A DNA stretch of 64,000 nt from Strongyloides papillosus (lineage: Eukaryota; Nematoda; Chromadorea; Rhabditida; Strongyloididae): NCBI GenBank assembly GCA_005656395.1, contig SRSI01000023.1, positions 806,001 through 870,000 on the forward strand, in the 5' to 3' direction. This document shows, piece after piece, positions 11,832 to 23,500 of the stretch; position 1 is the first letter of the stretch, and each line of letters starts with the position of its first letter. A program made the translations under genes and the position numbers. The notes beneath the pieces are model-generated. The model was not told the DNA's origin. It made no database searches and saw nothing but the letters and a program-made list of their open reading frames with translations.

Positions 11832-12562
11832 AGATAAAATTTTACGATTTTAGTATAAAGTTTATTTGGACAACTTTTAGGGTAGATAGAATAACGCGTA
11901 CTAAACAATAAGTGCACCTAAATTACAATAAAACATACACAATAAACAATAAAATACATTAATTAACCCTTTCCCTGCCAGAGATTTTTTTCTTTGTATT
12001 ACGCACTCAATGGTGTGTAAAATTGGAAAAGTACTTTTATATAGAAGAAAATGTTAATAAATAATTGGTAATATATTTCTTCAGTAGAAATAAAACAAAT
12101 AAGCTAAAGTTACAATTTTTCTTCATAATTCTGTTAAATTCACTTTTAAATTTAAAATTAAATTGTTTTTTTTAATTTATTTTTTCTTTTCTAATTTTAT
12201 TTCATATATATATTTTTTTAAAAAAATAGAAAAACTTTATTCCAAAATTTCCCACTTATAACATAAATTACCACTATAAATTAACATTTTTGTTTATGAC
12301 GCATATACGCGTCATCCGGCAGGGAAAGGGTTAAGCTTACTTATTTTTAGTATTATTATTTTTATAATTAAATTATTAACTCCTAAATTTCAATATACTT
12401 TCTAACCCCTAAAATATACCATAATTAGTACATAATTTCATTCGACAAGACTTTTTCTTTAATGATAGTTAGTATTGTGAACTAATAAATTTTCATCAAA
12501 TATTTTTCATTATTTTGAATGTCATCAAAATAATTCTTTTTAAGATTACACATTTTCTTTCT
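11832..12562 (-). repeat. 5' LTR of gypsy 1, carrying a piggyBac-like MITE
   Basis: Matches the left LTR except for the 364-bp insertion at 11967-12330. It should contain the promoter for the minus-strand polyprotein. The sequence next to it (11820-11832) reads CAGCCA on the plus strand, i.e. TGGCTG on the coding strand, a possible tRNA primer-binding start. Confidence 0.8.
11967..12330. mobile_element. piggyBac-like MITE (364 bp)
   Basis: Perfect 13-bp inverted termini CCCTTTCCCTGCC, flanked by a TTAA duplication (11963-11966, 12331-12334). The other LTR carries the empty site with a single TTAA (near 6801). A TTAA target with CCC termini is the signature of piggyBac-class elements. There is no ORF, so it would need a transposase in trans. 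Confidence 0.9.
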
Positions 12563-12702
12563 ATACTTTAAAAATACGTAAAAAAGTTTTTATAGGGTAA
12601 TAAGTATGCAAAATAGTATGAGATTGTAGTAATTAATAAAAAAAAATATTAAGAAAATTATTTTTTTAAAAAGTTTAAATAATAAAAGATATTACAGTTT
12701 AT
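12563..12702. repeat. Duplicated locus unit A (right remnant)
   Basis: Starts with the ATAC target duplication and aligns with 31383-31523 of unit B, including a shared block near the end reading agatattacagtttatt. It ends where the LINE begins. No gene is present. Confidence 0.65.
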
Positions 12703-12739
12703 TTTATTTTATTCGTATTCACCTAAAAGGGACGAAAAT

Positions 12740-14005
12740 TTACAAACATTTATAAATATTAACATTTAATGATGATTTGGCTTTTCTATCAGGTTGTTTT
12801 CGTATAGTAGAATTATAAGGAACAAGAGATAGAAGTCTCTTTGGAGGTCTGCCTACTGGTCTTTTCCAATCTTTCTCAACATATATATCAAAAGGTTTTC
12901 TTGCCTTTTCCATTCTATCTAGTATTATATCTTTAATGCACATAGCAGGATGGATCTCTTTTTTGAAAATAGAATATAGAACCTTCTTCTCCAGTGATAC
13001 AAATTTATTGATGAGCATAATAGTCGGTCTCATAGATTCTATACTGTATAAAGTTGCTGGTCTTATGATACAATTATAAATTTTTAATTTATTTTTGTAA
13101 TCAGCCCTATTAATTAGTTCTTTGTTTTTAAATCTTGCCCGCCATGTGGCCTTTGCACGTTCATTGAAATCGTTATTATCTCCATTCAGGTTCATAGATA
13201 CCACTCTTCCTAGGTATTTATAATTTGATACTACTTCATATATTGGATTATCTAACTTATTTTTATATTGCGTAGCCATAATTTTTGTTTTATTCTTATT
13301 CAACTCTAGACCTGTTTTCCTGGCATGATATTCAATAATTTGAGCTATTTTTTCTGTTAGCTTTTGATCATAGGTGTATATTACTATGTCGTCAGCAAAC
13401 TCTAATTTGAAGCTAACTGTAGGAGTACCATCAATCATAACCTTGACTAGGTTACTTTCTTCGTTTTTAAAACAATCATCTAAATCATGTTGGGCATTCT
13501 TAAGAATTATTTCCAATAATAGAATAAACAATTTTGGGCTTAATGTATCACCCTGTCGAATACCTGACTTCACTTCGATTGTAGTATATGAATTGTTGAT
13601 ACCTGTGGAGAAGGTAGCTTTTGGAGATCTGTATAATGCTTCAATTCTTTTAACCAATTCTTCATCAAAATCATTTATTGCCAAACTGTAGAGAAGCCAG
13701 CTATGGTTAATTGAATCGAATGCTTTTTTAAAATCTATAAAAATAGCATATAAATCTTTCTTATACTCTCTACACGTTTGAATTATTGTGCAGAATTGTA
13801 ATATCTGATTTAAAGTATTTCTTGTTCTAAAAAACCCTGCCTGGCTAGAACTGATACAATTTTCAATCTTATCTTGGATTCGTTCAAGTAAAGTTCCAGT
13901 ATAAATTTTGAAAATAGTTTGTAAGATTGATATTGGCCTAAAACTAGAAATATCATTTGAAATACTGCTAGGTTTTTTGATAAGAACTATATTGCATTCA
14001 TTCAT
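12740..14005 (-). pseudogene. LINE reverse transcriptase ORF fragment (421 codons)
   Basis: Longest open piece of the LINE. It carries RT motifs in order: RPISIL, FIDFKKAFDSINHSWL, GIRQGDTLSPKLFILL and LEFADDIVIY, then a thumb region and a basic GRPPKR tail. Its upstream continuation at 14018-14305 is in another frame, ending in GPDGIFLEHL. The active-site ADD is intact, but the protein is cut off from its endonuclease. Confidence 0.8.
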
Positions 14006-15005
14006 TTGGTGAGGAATTTAATGTCCATGATTATTGAATAAAGTAGCTAGTGCTTCTGCTGCTCTTTTGCCACCTAATATGAGGTGTTCGAGAAAAATAC
14101 CATCAGGACCACAAACTTTTCTTTCACTTTTTTTGATTCTAAAACTAACTTCTTCAGGAGTTATGGGATGCCATTTAGAATCTTTTTTAACATAATTCCT
14201 CCACTCGATATTTTCTCCTCTTTCTTTACCAAAAATTTTATTCACACTATCTTTGCTTATGTTGTTGAATTTTTTCCTAGCTGTTTCTTTAAAAGCATAT
14301 TTCATTGATCTTCCTTCCTTGATAGCTTTATCAATAACTAAATTTGTTTTTTTTAAGAAGTAATCATTAATTTCGAATCTTATTAGTTTGCTAAGAATAG
14401 TTTAGTTCAAACTTTTACTTTTAAGATTTTTCCTATTGATAAGTAGATTTTTGGATCATTAGTGATTCTACGTGATGACTTTATTTCTTTTATTTTACAT
14501 TCATTGTAAATTTTTGTAAGATTACTTCTGATTGTATCATAGTTTTGTTCAGCATTTTCGCCAAGGTCCCAATTTAATTTTTTTCTTAATATCTTTTAAC
14601 TTCATGGAGTCAATTTTATCAAAGTCCGGTCTAACATTAACCTTATTGTTCTTGAATTTTGTTCTATGTGATAAGACTTTAAATTCTAATTTTAATATTA
14701 AAGGGTTATGGTCGCTGTTAAAGATATGTTTCTGCAACGCTCTAACATCTTTTATTCTTTTAGCTAATACTTCATCTGATGAGAAATAGTCTATTTCTTC
14801 TTTTATTTTTTAATTGGGTGATATCCAAGTTGTTCTTCTGTTGGATTTCCTGGTAAAGAGTATATTACAACAACATAATTCCATTTCTTCACAAAATTGA
14901 GTCAATCTTTCACCTATTTGTTACCTAATACATTTTCGTTTAACCGTCTTCCATTCTTGTTATTGAATAGTACCTTTGCATTAAAGTCTCCTCTAACAAT
15001 ACATT

Positions 15006-15494
15006 TCATATTTCTATCTTTACAATCAGTAATGATACCTCTAATTTGTCATTCAAAATGTCAATTTCATCTTCAGAAGCAGCAGAAGTATGGAAATAAC
15101 ATGATGTAAGGACACATGTCTCATTTTCTACTTTCATAACAATACTGGTTATTCTCGACGATTGTGTAACTATTTTTTGAATGTATTTTAGTAGTTCTTT
15201 TTTGATAACTATACCACAACCTCCATTTCTATTGTCCGCTTTACCCATGATATATACAAAACCTTCTTCTTGGAAACATTCATCTGTTTTCCATCTGGTT
15301 TCAGTAATAAACGCAACATCAATTTCCTCTGAGTTCAGCAGTTCGTTCAATTCAAATATTTTGTGGAGTAGTGATCTGACATTAAGTGTCATCATTTTTA
15401 ACATTTTTACATGATTGTTAATTATTCGACTATCCGAAGGCCCGACGTCACTCCCTGGCTCGAAACCTCTAATTTTTGCTTTTATCGTATCCAT
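15006..15494 (-). pseudogene. LINE endonuclease domain fragment
   Basis: N-terminal half of an AP-endonuclease-like domain, with NVRSL, FITETRWK and NGGCGIVIKKEL. The remaining motifs (GDFNAKV; SDHNPL) continue to the left in other frames, at about 14930-15000 and 14700-14740, so the domain is frameshifted. Confidence 0.7.
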
Positions 15495-15520
15495 TTTAAT
15501 TACTTTACTTAATTTGTTAA

Positions 15521-17355
15521 TTTAAAAAAACTTTTTATTATCCCAGTATATGCTTATGCAATAATATTATGTAAAAATTAGGGAATAAATATAAAAACGT
15601 ATACTCATAAGAGACAAAAAGAGAGGAAATGTAAATAAAAAATAATAAAATATTTTAAAAAAATTTATTAAAATATTATTACAACGTTAATTTTCTAGAA
15701 AACTATAAAATATGAGAAAATTGTTTTTTAGTATTTATTGTTTATTAAGTAAAATAATTTATTATTAAAACTTTTTTCTCTGGCAAGAAAATTTTTTATT
15801 TAAGATTTTCTCGAGTTATCATATTACATAAGTATTTATTATTCAGTACACTCATAAATTGCGTTGTTTGGTAGTGTGCCAGTTTGTGTACAGTCTGACT
15901 TACTAGTCAAACGAGAAACTTTTTTCATGCCACGAAAAATGCAATCAGTATGAGTGATTCGAAGAGAAAAGTCTTTTAAATTAATTAATTAATTTTTCAT
16001 ATATTGACTTACATTCAAAATACTCATATGGCATCTCTACAACGAAAGTAGTTATACTTCCACCATGTCCTGTTTGAGTAGCGTAAACAATTTCATGAGT
16101 AGGTCTTTGAAAATCAGGAGATTTCAATGTTATTGATACTGGCTCATTATCATGACAAAAGTTTCTAGGCTTTACTTTAACAGTAATTCTTGCTTTAGTT
16201 CCTGCCATCCACCAAGTTTTAGCTATTGAAGTAATTGTAAATATTATAAATAATGTAAAAACTTTCATTTTTGAGTACTTTACTTTGACGTTTTGAAAAT
16301 AAATTTCCCTTAAATACTAAAATTACTTGAAAACAAATATTTAAATTCTGAAGAATCAAAGGACAGCAAATATAATTACAAATAAATATTGATATTATTT
16401 TTGCTGCAGATTAGAAAAAATTTGATATTATAAAAGTTCGATTTCTATTAAATAAGTAAAATTTTCTAAGATTTTGTCTAGCATTAACTTGTACTTAAAA
16501 ATAACGAACATCCAATTGCAATATATAGTAAAGCTTTCGGTTAATGCAATTGCAACAATATATAAACAAAAAGCATAACAGTAAAATTTATTCTTACGGA
16601 GATCAACTTCAAAAGTGTGTAAATTATTAACGCTTGGCACTAGAAGATAACTTACGTAAAAGAAAAAATAATTTAAATTGGATCAATTTATTGAAGTGGC
16701 TTGTGTTTTTAAATAGCTTATCTGAGATTTTCATTTCACTCTTTTTTTTTAAGATCAAAGATTGATTTTCGAAACACACGGTGTACGATTTGCAAAACTT
16801 CTATATTTATTTTTGATTGAGAACACTCCATAACTTTGTTGACTATACCATACATATTATCAAATTTTACACGAAAACACTTTTTTAATTTTATTTAACA
16901 ATAATTATCATTCAAACAATGCATTTTATTAATTTTTATAGTAAATTTGAGCATGAAAATACTAAATCTAAAGCAATTTATTTGCTATTCCATCTTAATT
17001 GTCGTTTTAAAACAAAATATATATTTTAAATAGTTCAATATAACAATTAAAATATAGAGTAGTCCGCAAAGAGGTCTCTAGATATTCGTATATATAACTT
17101 TGCTTATTTTTGAATACAAACGTAGTATTATAACTATTTTGTAGCGAAGACATATACTTTTATCGCTGTACAGCTTTTATAAATAAATTTGGATTTTTAA
17201 CGGAGTTATAGATCTTCAAAATTCAGATTTATTTTCTAATTTTAATATTGTATCTTTTTATGAAAAGATTTTTTTATAATTGTTGCTGATTATAAAAAAG
17301 TAGTTTCTTTTCTATCTATTTTTAAAATATTATATACATAGAACTTTAGAAAATA
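15521..17355. repeat. Duplicated locus unit C (most diverged copy)
   Basis: Holds the third TTL-like gene at 15839-16268. The DNA from 16269 to 17355 can be aligned by eye with 3690-5355 of unit A (for example the shared run around 16262-16420 and the block ending 'acatagaactttaga' near 17350). It is interrupted by mariner at 17356. No other gene is seen. A short open frame near 16428-16640 has no support. Confidence 0.6.
15839..16268 (-). CDS. Secreted transthyretin-like (TTL) protein, copy C
   Basis: Two exons, 16013-16268 and 15839-15972, with a 40-nt GT..AG intron (15973-16012). The product is 129 residues. A signal peptide covers about residues 1-17. The body has the TTL look: a strand KARITVKVKP, a cysteine-containing loop NFCHDNEPVSITL, and near the exon junction YFSLRITHTDC, which recalls the family's conserved L-I-x-H-x-C strand. 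C-terminal cysteines (SDCTQTG, YECTE) complete the set. Exon structure and intron phase (1) are the same as in the two paralogues, so all three came from one ancestor. Presumably secreted; ligand unknown. Confidence 0.75.
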
Positions 17356-17727
17356 TTAGGTTGGCGCATAAATAGTGGCCGCAAATTCTTACTACAATTT
17401 TTCATTGTAAAAAATAAAAATAAATAAATTCCTATTTAAACAGTCTTTATAATAAGAAATTGAATATTATAATTATTAATTTGATTAAATAATTTCTTAT
17501 ATGATAATTTATTGTCTATAAATAGCATTGAATTTTAGAAATAAATAAGCTTTAAAAGACATTTGGTGTAGTTTGCTTCTATTTTCAATTGTTTCCGACT
17601 AGGGAGGCCCAATAAACCTTTTAAATTTACTTTATGTAGAAATGTAGGGGGACTTGTTCTGATAATATTTTGCATATTAACTTAACTTTTAAATTAATTT
17701 TTAATAAAGTTAAGTTCGATCCTAAAA

Positions 17728-17928
17728 ATGTTGTCAAAAAGGGAATTACGGGTAAATTTCTTACATGAGTTCAAACTTAGACGTAATAGAGTTGAAGCAT
17801 ATCGAAATATAGTGAATGCAAATGGAGAAGGGTCAACTTCTGAACGTTTTTTGCGTCGGTGGTTTGAGAAATTCCAAAGGGTTAAGTTTGACCTCAATAA
17901 TGAGGAGGCCCGGTTAGAGTATATTTGA
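17728..17928 (+). pseudogene. Mariner transposase N-terminal fragment
   Basis: Encodes the helix-turn-helix start of a mariner transposase, with FLHEFKLRRNRVEAYRNI and RFLRRWFEKFQRVKFDL (the usual form is RRWFxxFxxGxFDL). It ends where the inserted repeat element begins. No catalytic residues remain in frame. Confidence 0.8.
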
Positions 17929-18254
17929 TATGTCTAGCGAAGAAGCTTTAGGATGACTATATTTACCAATATATTGCTTCTTGTCTGTAAGGCATATATA
18001 TTTTAACAATATATTACTATATATCTATAAGGTAGCTATATTATATCAATATATTGCTTCATATCTATGAAGTACTATTATTGTCAAATTATAGTAATGC
18101 CAATGCAATAAATTGATTTAATTTATTTGTAAAAATAAAGGATGTATACTATGAAGCTAAACTATTTAGAAAATTTTTAATATTTGAAGTTTCTATCATT
18201 TTCTTTTTTACTTTAATGTTTTACAAGATATTATATAATAAATAAAAAAGAGAA

Positions 18255-18540
18255 AAAATTAGAAATATAAACTATTTTCATAAGATTTCATCATTTAAAC
18301 AAAAAAAACTAGATAAAAAATTTCTAAAAAAATTTAGAAGTACCAACTATTTTCATAAAAATTCGTCATTGAATAAAAAAAACTAAATGAAAAAATTTCT
18401 AAAAAAATTAAAAGTATAAACTATTTTGAATATAATTCATCCGCTGGATAAATAAAAATCAAAAAAAAAATTTCTTAAAAGAATAAAAATCCTAATTATG
18501 CTCAAAAGAATCCATCATTGGACAAATATAAGCTTTCATA
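18255..18540. repeat. Degenerate ~75-bp tandem repeat, about 4 copies
   Basis: Each unit has the blocks 'aaaaatttctaaaaaaatt', 'agaagtaccaactatttt' and 'cataaaaattcgtcattg', with substitutions between copies. It lies inside the insert that splits mariner. Confidence 0.6.
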
Positions 18541-18907
18541 GATTTAGATTTTACATAAACAATGAATTGAAGAATGTAATTTATGAAGATAAAGAAGATA
18601 TGGAAATTCCTGTTAACAATGATCAACCCTCTTGAAATAACGGTCTTTTTTTAAATATTAATAATATTATATACGTGTTTTTTTAATATTTATTTTTTCT
18701 AAAGGCTTCTTATAAACAGTTTTCATACTTCTTATCATTTTAAATTTATTCATTGGTAGGAACTCTTTACCAAAAAATATCTCTTAACCAGATAATAAAT
18801 AGAGAACCAATTCCCACTATTAAACATTTTATGTAAGTTCGTTTTCAAAATTAGTATAATATTACTAATTGTTTTAGATATTTTTATAAAAAGAGTGGGA
18901 AATTTTG

Positions 18908-19243
18908 GATAAGATGGTAAGTTTTTAGTATTATTTTTCTTTTAAATTGTATTTGTTTATTTTCAGAAAATTTAATGTGTACTATGAGGATGAAATAGTA
19001 AGTTTTTAATCTATTTTTTAAATCTTATCTGCTCTTTTTAGAAGATTTGCTGTGGACTATGAAAAAGGTAAAATGATAAGTTTTTAGCATATCTTTTTAA
19101 AATTTCATTTTTTTTTCCAGAAGATTTGCTATGGACTATGAAGAAAGCGGAGATGAAATGATAAATTTTTTAAATAATTTATAAAAATTTTATATTTTTT
19201 TTTCAGAAGAATTGCTATGCACTATGAAGTTAGAATTGTAAGT
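18908..19243 (+). repeat. Tandem repeat of intron-plus-microexon-like units
   Basis: Four units of about 77-84 bases. Each has a 'taagttttta'-like start, a T-rich stretch ending in CAG or TAG, then a ~30-nt block AAGATTTGCTATGGACTATG that could encode RFAMDYE or a close variant. GT donors survive at 18917, 18998 and 19237, with a possible one near 19067; two other unit boundaries have lost the GT. It looks like a small exon and its intron amplified in tandem. Whether it is transcribed is unknown. Confidence 0.6.
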
Positions 19244-20169
19244 TCATACTAATCAGCTAAATTATGTTTTATTTTATCGTTTTAATAAATATTAAATAAT
19301 AAAAATATTTTAATTCATTTATTTATGCGTGTATTTCAAGTATAAATATATAGCTAATTTATGACGATATCTAGTGACTATATAGAAAATTTTAAGCAAT
19401 ATATTGTAACTATAAAGCAAATTTATAGCAATCTTATAGCTATGAAATATTACCAATATATGAGGTATTACCAATAAAGAAATTTATAGCGATCTTAAAT
19501 CAATGAGGGAAATCATATTGCAAATATATAGCTATAAGAGAATACATGATATTCTCAATACTTATACAATATTTTCCCAATATATAGCTATAAATCGCAT
19601 ATTGCAACTAACCGGGGGATTAAGAAAGACCTTTTACTACCAACATTCAAAATTAATGTTAAGATTGTGGAACTAAACCTAAAGCAGTGACCAAGAGAGT
19701 TAAAATATATTGACAGAAGCTTGAAAAAATTAATGGAAAACTAAAGAAAATCATCCGACTATAAAAATAGGAATAACCCAATATTATAGAATGACAAGAT
19801 AAGATGCAATTTTTCAAAACTAGTACTAAAAAAACTTGGTGAATTGAAATGTGGAGCTCTATCTCATCCTACATACTCCCCTGATCTCTTTCTTACAATT
19901 TTCGATTTCTTTGAGCATTTTGATGTATTTTTTAAGGATAAATGGTTTAAGAATCAGGAGTCGGCAGAAAGCGATTTCAGTGACTTTCATTAAATCCAAA
20001 AGTTCTGAATCTTAAAAAACGGGGATTCAAAAGCTGCTAGAATGTTGAGAAAAATGTGTAGATTCTAACGAATATATTTTTGATTAATTTACTTAACATA
20101 AACTTGAAGAAATATTGTCAATAATTCATTTTTTCTCTCCGCGGCCATTATTTATGCAACAACCTAATA

Positions 20170-20463
20170 AAAGGTGACTACAAAGTTACTTTATAAATTT
20201 GACTGATTCTAACATTTGATGTAGTTTTGATAATTTTATGATGTTAATAACCATTTGATAGCCTAACTTATTTTTTATAAAATATTGTAAGATGGATAGG
20301 AAAAGCATTAATTTGAAGGAATTTCAAGCAGTTTGTGTCAATGTCATTTTTTTATGCGTTTTTTAGTATAAATGTAAAAAGACATCATCATAAAAACTAT
20401 CATAACCTTCTCAATTTTCAACACATTCACAAATTATTGTATCGTTTAGTGTTTCATTTAATC
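20170..20463. other. AT-rich DNA between mariner and gypsy 2
   Basis: No gene. Probably a continuation of unit C beyond the mariner insertion; similarity to 5356-5700 of unit A is weak. Confidence 0.4.
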
Positions 20464-20468
20464 ATTTT

Positions 20469-20563
20469 TTTAATGGATTTAAAGAGACTCAATTTTTATT
20501 AATTTTAACACTCTTTATAAATACAATAAATCTAAATATTATATGAAATTAGCATATACCACA
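20469..20563 (-). repeat. 3' LTR of gypsy 2 (95 bp)
   Basis: Identical by eye to 24383-24477. Contains an AATAAA-like block that could act in polyadenylation. On the coding strand it is preceded directly by the purine tract, which overlaps the ORF stop codon. Confidence 0.85.
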
Positions 20564-20572
20564 TTCCCCCTC

Positions 20573-23500
20573 TTAAACCTTATATGTTATACTTTTATTT
20601 TTAGCACTTCTAGGAGGTAGTGATCTTTTTAAATTTTGACTTTGTTTATTTGTAGCAGCAGCATGATTAACCTTTATTTGAGAAGAATGAACCAATTTTT
20701 GTTTAACCGTAGGAGTCTCCACAAAATACAAGTTTGGTGCAGCCTTTTCTTTTAATTTACCATGTTCCCAATTTCTCTCTGACTTGTAGTCCCTTACATA
20801 TATTTCTTCCCCTTCTTTATAATCTTTCTTCTCCATCTTATTGATTATTGGCTTCATAGCTTCCTCTCTAAGAGCATCCAAATTTGTTCTTATTCTTCTT
20901 TTAAACAAAAGTTCTGACGGCGATTCTTTCTCTTTTCCATGAGGTGTAATACGAAAATTCATCAAGAAACGATCGAGTGCTTCATCCAATGATAGACCTG
21001 TATCAACTAACTTTTTCATAGATAACTTAAATGTTTTCACTAATCTTTCACATTCTCCATTTGACATAGGATGATACACTGGTGTTCTTATGTGCGTTAT
21101 TCTTTTTTTCATCAAAAAATCTTCCATCTCCTTACTGATAAAATTTCTACCATTATCAGAAACTAACTGTACCGGATTCCCATGCAAAGCAAAAAGTTGA
21201 CGCAAGACACTAATAACATCTTTTGATTCAGTTTTAGTCATTTTAGTAACATGTGGAAATTTAGAATATGAGTCTGTTACTAATAACCACATAAAATTAT
21301 AAAAAGGTCCTGCAAAGTCAATATGAACTCTGTACCATGGCTTGTCAGTTTTCTCCCATGCATGCAAATCATCATTTGTCTTTGTGTCACCGTATAAATT
21401 ACAGACATCGCACCCTTTTGTCATCGCCTCTATACTCTCTGTTATTCCCGGCCAGAAACAATAACTGCGCGCCAATAGCTTAACTTTAGTAGAACCAAAA
21501 TGCCCATCATGTAACATTACTAGTACCTGTTCTCTTAAAGTTGTTGGAATAACGACACATATATTACGAAATAATACTCCATGGATGACTGACAATTCAT
21601 TTTGAAATATTTTATATTTTCTTATTTCATCATCTTTAATATACTCGGGGAATGATGTCAAAACTAATTGTATAACAACAGAAATTATTGGATCTTTTGC
21701 TTGCTCAACTTTGATTATATTTAAATCTAAAGGACTATTTTTCGCAAATGTCTCCTCAATTTCATCAACTTCTTTATCGTCTTGCATAACTTCTGGAGAT
21801 GGGAGCCTACTTAGACAATCAGCCTTCGAGAACAACTTCGTGTTAACGTACTCTATATCATATTGGTACCGTCTTAAAATAATATTCCATCTATCTACTC
21901 TTTTTATTACAGTTACAGGTAAGTTTGCTTTTTCTTGATAAATGTATGTCAAAGGTTTAGAATCCGTCTGTAGAACAAAACGTTTGAACAACAAAAAATC
22001 TGAAAATTTAGTAACTCCGAATATGATAGCAGCAGCCTCTTTGTCCAATTGGCTCCAATTTCTCTGACTTTTCGAAAATGTCTTACTTGCATGGGCTAAT
22101 GGACGTTCTTTCTTTTTTTCATCTCTCATCAACAATACAGCTCCTACTCCATATTCACTTGCGTCTGTTGCCAATACCAACAACTGAGTACCATCGTAAT
22201 GCGATAACATAGTTATCTCCATCAATTCCCTTTTTAGATCTTGAAAACATTTCTCATGAACACTGGTCCATTCAAAAACTGTTCCTTTCTTTATCAACTC
22301 ATATAAAGGCTTTGCTTTTAACGTAGCATTTTTCATATAATCAGCATAGTGCATACACTTACCGATGAACGTGTGGACTTCAGCTTGTGATTGAGGACGT
22401 CTCATTGCAATTATTCCTTGTATTTTGTCTGGGTTTGGTCTTCTACCTTCTTTATTTATTAAATGACCAAGAAAGACTACTTCCTCTTTAAGAATTTCCA
22501 ACTTTTTTGCATTTACAACTAAGCCCATTTCATTCAATTTCTGAAACACCGTATTCAACCGTTGGATCAAGTCATGTTTTGAAATTCCTGCTATAATTAT
22601 ATCATCCAGATAACAACTCACCATATCCATTTCACCAAACCATTCATACATGTGATGCTGGAAAATTGCTGGTGCTGATGCAACTCCTGGCTGTAATCTT
22701 TTTACTGCCATTAATCCTTCTGGTGTGGCTATAGTCAAGATTTCCATTCCCTCTTCATCCATATGAAGTTGATTGAACGCATTCTTTAAATCAATTTTAG
22801 CAAAAATGGAACCACCTGAAATTTTATTAATTGCTTCTGTTAAACTAGGTATTGGAAACTGCTCTACATGTAGTTGCGGATTTACTGTTCGTGAGTAATC
22901 ACCACACAATCTTATAGAGCCATCAGGCTTTGGTACTGAAACTAATGGTGAAGCCCATTTGGATGTTCTTACTGGTTTAAAAATGTTTGCAGCTATAAGT
23001 CTTTGAATCTCATTTTTAACTGCTTTTCTAAGTGCTAATGGATGATTTCTAGCAGGAACAAACTTAGGGACAGCATCTGGTTTCAAGTACAATTTCGCAT
23101 GAAGATTTGAACCGTCATTTCTTTCAACATTAAACAATTTTGGATAACGCTCAACAAATTCTTTTATTATAAATTCAGAGGAATCGTTAATTTCTTCTAT
23201 TTTCTCATAAAATATTTCATTCAAATCTAACTTCAACATACTTATAATATCTCTGCCTATAAGGCACTTTTCTCTCTCAAAAACACGCAATTCAATAAAT
23301 CCACATTTTTTTTGTGCTTCTACTTTGGCGCGGAAACTACCCAAGATTTTTAGCTCATTACCGTTTACATCAACTAGCTCTCCGACGCCTTTAATCTTAA
23401 GCTTTGGCGAACCGATCTTTTTCCATAACTCTTTAGACACTATGGATCTGTCTGCTCCAGTGTCCAACTTTCCTTTTACCAGGTAATCATTAATTTTTAA

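Larger units (their letters stand above)
5725..12562 (-). mobile_element. Ty3/gypsy-type LTR retrotransposon 1 (with nested insertions)
   Basis: LTR to LTR on the minus strand. The target duplication is ATAC at 5721-5724 and 12563-12566, and the uninterrupted ATAC site is visible at 31383-31386 in the paralogous unit B. LTRs are about 364 bp after removing nested elements: left LTR = 5725-5748 + 6695-7034, right LTR = 11832-12562 minus a MITE. The LTR termini read AGA..TCT rather than TG..CA. One 1578-codon ORF lies between them. The LTRs differ by a few substitutions, so the insertion is not brand new. The polypurine tract next to the 3' LTR is GGAGAAAGAAAA-like and overlaps the LTR edge. 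Confidence 0.85.
12703..15520 (-). mobile_element. Decayed RTE-like non-LTR retrotransposon (LINE)
   Basis: Minus-strand element, coding sequence broken by several frameshifts. 15006-15494: apurinic-type endonuclease start with TLNVRSL and FITETRWK. 14930-15000: RGDFNAKV. 14700-14800: IDYF and SDHNPL. 14018-14305: linker before the RT. 12740-14005: reverse transcriptase with SSFRPISIL, AIFIDFKKAFD, SGIRQGDTLSP and FADDIVI. The tail has RPVGRPPKR, a motif of the kind seen at the end of RTE-clade polymerases. No LTRs. The 3' end (left) meets unit A; I see no clear poly-A tail or target duplication. Not autonomous as it stands. Confidence 0.8.
17909..19616. mobile_element. Repeat-rich insert with CCCGGTTAG inverted ends
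   Basis: Interrupts mariner between the FDLNNEE codons and the distal half. Ends are CCCGGTTAG (17909-17917) and its complement CTAACCGGG (19608-19616). Subterminal DNA is full of short 'atatattg' and 'tatagctata' blocks in both orientations. The inside holds two tandem arrays (18255-18540 and 18908-19243). No transposase is seen. The target duplication is unclear, possibly GG. Class unknown. Confidence 0.55.
17356..20167 (+). mobile_element. Dead mariner element, split by an insertion
   Basis: Inverted ends: left TTAGGTTGGCGCATAAATAG, right complement TTAGGTTGTTGCATAAATAA, with a TA duplication at 17354-17355 and 20168-20169. These are mariner-type termini. Inside lie an N-terminal transposase piece (17728-17928) and a C-terminal piece around 19640-20090 with HPTYSPDL, the mariner motif near the last catalytic acidic residue, followed by several stops. 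The two halves are separated by about 1.7 kb of unrelated repeat DNA. Confidence 0.85.

Noticed and set aside
18255..19243. Centromeric or telomeric satellite
   Set aside because: Arrays are short (3-4 units) and confined to one inserted element.
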